Under the pieces are notes generated by a model. That model did no database searches. It had not been told where the DNA came from and was given only the letters and a program-made list of their open reading frames with translations. A stretch of DNA of 64,000 nucleotides from Magnetospirillum sp. Its GTDB lineage: Bacteria; Pseudomonadota; Alphaproteobacteria; CACIAM-22H2. The position numbers and the translations under genes are program-made. This document shows, piece after piece, positions 60,698-64,000 of this stretch (within the stretch, counting starts at the first letter, position 1; each line of letters begins with the position of its first letter). Location of the stretch: NCBI GenBank assembly GCA_027532905.1, contig JAPZUA010000002.1:558001-622000 (forward strand), read 5' to 3'.

Positions 60698-62188
60698 TTA
60701 CGCGATCGCGCCGATCTGGCCGAGAAACGTCCGCGCCCGTTCGCTCTTCGGGGCGGCAAAAAACGCGGTCGGCGAGGCTTCTTCGACGATGCGGCCGCGA
60801 TCGAGAAAGACGATCCGGCTCGCGGCTTCGCGCGCAAAGCCCATCTCGTGGGTTACGACGACCATCGTGGTTCCCTCCGCAGCGAGGGCGCGCATGACGT
60901 CGAGCACCTCGCGGATCGTTTCGGGATCGAGGGCCGAAGTCGGTTCGTCGAACAGCAGCAGGTCCGGTTCCATCGCGAGTGCGCGTGCGATCGCCACACG
61001 CTGCTGCTGTCCGCCCGACAGCATTGCGGGATACGCATCGGCGCGGTCGGCGAGGCCCACTTTGGCGAGAAGCTTTCGCGCGGTCGCTTGCGCCTGTACG
61101 CGCGGCTGGTCCAAAACGAGGCGCGGGCCCGAAGCCACGTTTTCGAGTGCCGTCAGATGGCCGAACAGATTGAAGCGCTGGAACACGAAGCCGATGCGCC
61201 GGCGCTGGCGGTCAAGCAGGCGCGCATCGAAGCGCTTGCTCGCCGGATCCCGGCCGAGCGGCGTGCCGTCGAATTCGACTGTGCCGCTTTGCGGACGCAC
61301 AAGGCCGTTCAACACGCGCAGCAAGGTCGTTTTGCCCGAGCCGCTGGGGCCAACGAGGGCCACGACCTCGCCGCGCCGTACGGCGAAGTCGATACCGTCC
61401 AACGCGCGATGCGTGCCAAGCTCGACGCGAATGTCGGAAAGGCGCACGAGGGCAGGGCCGGTCGCGACAGCAGGCCGTTCGACGTGGCTTTCGGAAGGTC
61501 GCGTGTTCTGGGGCAACTGGACGGGGCGTTGGCTGCGCGCAAGCCGGCGCTCGATGTGGCGCTGCACGATGTCCCAACTCGTGGTGACCACGAGATAGGC
61601 GCAGGCAGCCACCGCGTAGATCTCGAGCGGGCGCGTCGTCGCCTGCGCCATCTGCTGGCTCATGCGCAGCAGCTCGACGATACCGATGACCGACAGCAGC
61701 GAGGTGGCTTTGAGCATGTAGTTGAAGTTGTTGCCGAGCGGCGGCACGATCACGCGGATCGCCTGCGGCACTACGACGAGCACGAAAATCTGCAGGCGCT
61801 TGAGGCCGAGGCTGCGCGCAGCTTCGATCTGGCCTGCGGGCACCGAGATCAGCCCTGCGCGCACGATCTCGGCCATGCGCGCACCCTCGTTCAGCGAAAG
61901 GGCGATAAGGCCCGTCGTGAGGATGCCGAGTTTGAGCCCGAGTTGCGGGATCACGGCGAAGAAGAACAGGATCTGCACGAGCAGCGGCGTGCCGCGGAAG
62001 ATCCAGCCATAGAGCCACGCAAACGCGCGCAGCGGCCGCGCATTTGCAAGCGAAGCCGGACCCAGCGCAAATCCGATCGCGGTGCCGAAAGTTTGGGCGA
62101 GGATGGCCGTCCAGACCGTCGTCAGCAGGGCCGCCGGCAGCATCGGCGATGCCAGCATCTGCCAGACGACGGCCCAGTTCCACGTCAC
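60698..62188 (-). CDS. Polar amino-acid ABC transporter, fused permease and ATPase
   Basis: This 496-residue protein combines a HisM/GlnP-type permease (1-215; LARPLRAF-type start region, coupling loop EAARSLGLKRLQIFVLVVVPQAIR) with a GlnQ-type ATPase (about 246-496; Walker A GPSGSGKT at 280-287, signature LSGGQQQR, Walker B LLLFDEPTSALD). The hydrophilic linker at about 215-245 is continuous, so it is a real fusion rather than a misread stop. The GTG start overlaps the stop of the preceding dehydrogenase gene (GTGA). Confidence 0.9.
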   Translation of the reverse strand: MTWNWAVVWQMLASPMLPAALLTTVWTAILAQTFGTAIGFALGPASLANARPLRAFAWLYGWIFRGTPLLVQILFFFAVIPQLGLKLGILTTGLIALSLNEGARMAEIVRAGLISVPAGQIEAARSLGLKRLQIFVLVVVPQAIRVIVPPLGNNFNYMLKATSLLSVIGIVELLRMSQQMAQATTRPLEIYAVAACAYLVVTTSWDIVQRHIERRLARSQRPVQLPQNTRPSESHVERPAVATGPALVRLSDIRVELGTHRALDGIDFAVRRGEVVALVGPSGSGKTTLLRVLNGLVRPQSGTVEFDGTPLGRDPASKRFDARLLDRQRRRIGFVFQRFNLFGHLTALENVASGPRLVLDQPRVQAQATARKLLAKVGLADRADAYPAMLSGGQQQRVAIARALAMEPDLLLFDEPTSALDPETIREVLDVMRALAAEGTTMVVVTHEMGFAREAASRIVFLDRGRIVEEASPTAFFAAPKSERARTFLGQIGAIA

Positions 62189-63339
62189 GTCGCGATTTTC
62201 CCGAGCGGCGTTTTGGCGAGCCACACTTTGCCGGGTTTCGGCGGGTTGGCGGGATCGCAGACATAGCTGAACAAACCGCGCGGCCGCCCGCCCATCGCGA
62301 AGTCGAGCACGTTGGCAAGGCCGGGCGGGGCGGTTGCGACGTCGTGGGTCGTGTTCACGATGTGGAGTGCCGCACCCTGCAGCGAGATGGCCGCCGGTGT
62401 GAGCGCGCAATGGATGCGCTGCGCACCCTCGATGACGATGTCGTCGCTTTCTTCGAGGCCGAATTTGGCGGGCTGGTAGTACATCGCCAGGCGCATATGG
62501 ATGCGCTCCACGTCGCCCTCGTAGGCCCGCCCGTGCTGCGTGATGCCGATCACGCGGCCCGGCGGCAGGATGCCGAGCGCATCGGTGCCGGAATCGACGG
62601 GAAAGTTGGCGGTTTCGATGTCCCAGCTTTCCTCGACGCGTTCGATGCCCATCCCCAAGCGCTCGGCCACCAATGCGATCGATTCCGGCATGCCCATGTG
62701 GCCGACGATGCGCCCCGAGGCGATTTTGGCGCGGAAATCTTCGGGCGTGAGGCCGTAGCCGACATGGTCGATGTCGTGCGCACCGGTGCCCGTCACGTCG
62801 ATGCAGCGTTTGATGTCCACCTTCGTGGCCGCCGTCGTGATGCGCGCCAAGGTCAGCACAAGCGCATCGAACACGAAGCCCGGATTGATGCCGCAGCCCA
62901 CGAGCGCAACACCGTTGCGTTTGGCGGCGGCATCGAGGCGGGCGGCGATCGCGGGATAGCGCAAGGCCGGATAGAACATCGCCTCGGAGGCCGAAATTAC
63001 GTCGAGCCCGGCATCGAGGGCGGCCACAAGCTGGCCTTCGATCGCCTCGAGCACGGACTCGGTCATGTGGTAGACGACGTCGGCGGGCTCTTTGAGCGTC
63101 GCGAGGCACGCCTCGAGGGTCGGGCTCACGACGATGTCGAGGCCGAGCTGTTTGGCTTCCGCGCTGAGGTCGCTTGCACGCTTGCCGACGAGATGCGGCG
63201 CATGGTCGACAATGCCGACGATGCGGATGTCGGTCACGCCGGCCGCAAACGCTTTGACCATGAGCATGCCGAGCGAGCCGAAGCCCCAGATGATGGCGCG
63301 CAGTTTGCCGTCTTTGGCGGCCGGTCGGTGTTTTCTCAA
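62185..63339 (-). CDS. Dihydrodipicolinate reductase-like NAD(P)-dependent oxidoreductase
   Basis: The 384-residue protein has an N-terminal Rossmann motif (IIWGFGSLGMLMVKAF). The body resembles DapB-like amine dehydrogenases such as 2,4-diaminopentanoate dehydrogenase: VVYHMTESVLEAIEGQLVAALDAG, then GCGINPGFVFDALVLTLARI, and GMPESIALVAERLG. It probably oxidises or reduces an amino or imino acid. The start is taken as TTG because AAGGAG lies 5-6 bp upstream; the longer frame has no ribosome site. It sits between two amino-acid permease genes and is coupled to the fused transporter. Confidence 0.78.
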   Translation of the reverse strand: MRKHRPAAKDGKLRAIIWGFGSLGMLMVKAFAAGVTDIRIVGIVDHAPHLVGKRASDLSAEAKQLGLDIVVSPTLEACLATLKEPADVVYHMTESVLEAIEGQLVAALDAGLDVISASEAMFYPALRYPAIAARLDAAAKRNGVALVGCGINPGFVFDALVLTLARITTAATKVDIKRCIDVTGTGAHDIDHVGYGLTPEDFRAKIASGRIVGHMGMPESIALVAERLGMGIERVEESWDIETANFPVDSGTDALGILPPGRVIGITQHGRAYEGDVERIHMRLAMYYQPAKFGLEESDDIVIEGAQRIHCALTPAAISLQGAALHIVNTTHDVATAPPGLANVLDFAMGGRPRGLFSYVCDPANPPKPGKVWLAKTPLGKIAT

Positions 63340-63361
63340 AATACGTCTCCTTGGGATTTCG

Positions 63362-64000
63362 TCACGCGCCCGTGGCACTTGGGCGCAAGGTTCGGATGCC
63401 GACGGCATAGCGACGTTCGAGCCGGACCTGGACGAAGGTCCAGACCGTCGTCATCGCCAAATAATAGAGTGCTGCGACCGCATAGAGTTCGACCGAACGG
63501 AAGGTTTCGTTGATCGCCATGCTCGTCACGCGCAGCAGTTCCTCGACCGAGATGACTGATAGCAGCGAGGTCGTGCGCAGCATGCTGTTGAATTCGTTGC
63601 CGACGGGCGGCAGCATTAGGCGGATCGCTTGCGGCAGCAGAATGGCGCGCAGCGACGTGCCCGTCGGCATGCCGAGCGCGCGGGCCGCTTCATCCTGGCC
63701 CGGATCGATTGCGGCGAAGGCAGCCCGTGCGATCTCGGCCATGTAGGCGCCGGCGTAGAGCGAAAGGCCGATCAGGCCCGCCTCCCATACGCCGAGGCGC
63801 AGCCCGAATTGCGGCAGGCCGAAATAGATCAGCAGCAGTTGTGCCAACAAAGGCGTGCCGCGCCACACAAGCACGTAAAGGCGGGCAAGTGCCGCGAGCG
63901 GGGCGGGCCCGCGGTCGCGGGCGAGGGCCGCCCCAAGGCCGATCGCCGTTCCTGCCAGCTGGGCAAGAACGGCGATCCACACCGTGGTGAGAGCCGCGTT
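63362..64000 (-). CDS. Polar amino-acid ABC transporter permease (5' end outside window)
   Basis: The visible 212 residues include most of a HisQ/GlnP-type permease: LARLYVLVWRGTPLLAQLLL, YAGAYMAEIARAAFAAI and EAARALGMPTGTSLRAILLPQAIR as the coupling loop. The frame is open to the last base, and only a short N-terminal part is missing. It probably forms a heterodimer with the permease half of the fused protein. The binding protein is expected just beyond the window. Confidence 0.88.
   Translation of the reverse strand, partial: NAALTTVWIAVLAQLAGTAIGLGAALARDRGPAPLAALARLYVLVWRGTPLLAQLLLIYFGLPQFGLRLGVWEAGLIGLSLYAGAYMAEIARAAFAAIDPGQDEAARALGMPTGTSLRAILLPQAIRLMLPPVGNEFNSMLRTTSLLSVISVEELLRVTSMAINETFRSVELYAVAALYYLAMTTVWTFVQVRLERRYAVGIRTLRPSATGA

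Noticed and set aside
60698-62188. Possible sequencing error joining separate permease and ATPase genes
   Set aside because: The linker is a continuous hydrophilic stretch in one frame without a stop or an internal ribosome site, and such fusions are known in this transporter family.
60449-62266. Plus-strand 605-codon frame opposite the fused amino-acid transporter
   Set aside because: The minus-strand frame has Walker A, signature and Walker B motifs. The plus frame has none and is a GC-bias artefact.
1-64000. CRISPR arrays, insertion sequences, phage genes or tRNA-linked integration sites
   Set aside because: No regularly spaced repeats, transposase, integrase or terminal inverted repeats were seen. 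The only tandem repeat is the 17-bp duplication at 58951.

Overview
This window looks like about 64 kb of chromosome from a high-GC alphaproteobacterium. The call rests on GC content in the mid-60s by eye, strong GC-rich third-position codon bias, very dense packing with many 4-bp ATGA/GTGA gene overlaps, and a broad set of catabolic and ABC/TRAP/TTT transport genes. A Rhodospirillales-like soil or rhizosphere organism would fit, but no rRNA or other taxonomic marker is present. I see no tRNA, rRNA, CRISPR array, insertion sequence, phage gene or replication origin. Both window ends cut a gene: an AsmA-like protein on the left and an amino-acid ABC permease on the right.

Layout. 1-6.8 kb: AsmA C-terminus, a GntR/FCD regulator coupled to an EamA exporter, then a minus-strand trio (gluconate-dehydrogenase subunit 3-like, Rid-family, DegT aminotransferase) diverging from a GMC flavoprotein. 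6.9-12.5 kb: a catabolic block (SDR, VOC, PuuE-like deacetylase, NHL-repeat protein, large N,N-dimethylformamidase-like protein) with near-identical GntR-type palindromes (TTGTAATACAA) at both of its promoter regions. 12.5-13.3 kb: an orphan CbpM-like gene facing a decayed GH130 fragment. 13.3-19.1 kb: a NitT/TauT-type ABC importer, a TIM-barrel-like protein of unknown role, and glutathione-dependent formaldehyde oxidation (FrmA-type dehydrogenase, S-formylglutathione hydrolase). 19.2-36.4 kb: a long plus-strand run with a DUF2848 protein, a complete Dpp/Opp importer, an Old-Yellow-Enzyme-type flavoprotein, a CMD-family protein, SDRs, a degenerate alpha/beta hydrolase, an epimerase and HyuA/HyuB, interrupted by one minus-strand 2-hydroxyacid dehydrogenase.

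36.4-43.8 kb: two more family-5 binding proteins (one without a signal peptide), a PhnW-like aminotransferase, a DppB/DppC permease pair without ATPases and a TauD-family dioxygenase. 43.9-51.0 kb: a LacI-controlled glycoside operon (CUT1 binding protein and two permeases, alpha/alpha-toroid protein, GH2 glycosidase) without its own ATPase, with a clear operator and promoter. 51.1-54.0 kb: a 62-codon gene, iron-type alcohol dehydrogenase and a cytosolic gamma-glutamyltransferase-like protein. 54.0-58.9 kb: a minus-strand operon of a fused TRAP permease, TRAP binding protein, diiron ferritin-like protein and a TctC/Bug binding protein. 59.0-60.6 kb: SoxYZ without other sox genes, plus a creatininase-family protein. 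60.7-64.0 kb: a polar amino-acid ABC system with permease and ATPase in one polypeptide.

Together the region reads as a scavenging and catabolic island for small nitrogenous, N-methylated, carboxylate and sugar compounds. The formaldehyde genes, dimethylamine-dehydrogenase-type flavoprotein, dimethylformamidase-like enzyme, HyuAB and creatininase-family protein would suit substrates that release C1 units. That common theme is inference; no substrate can be read from sequence alone.
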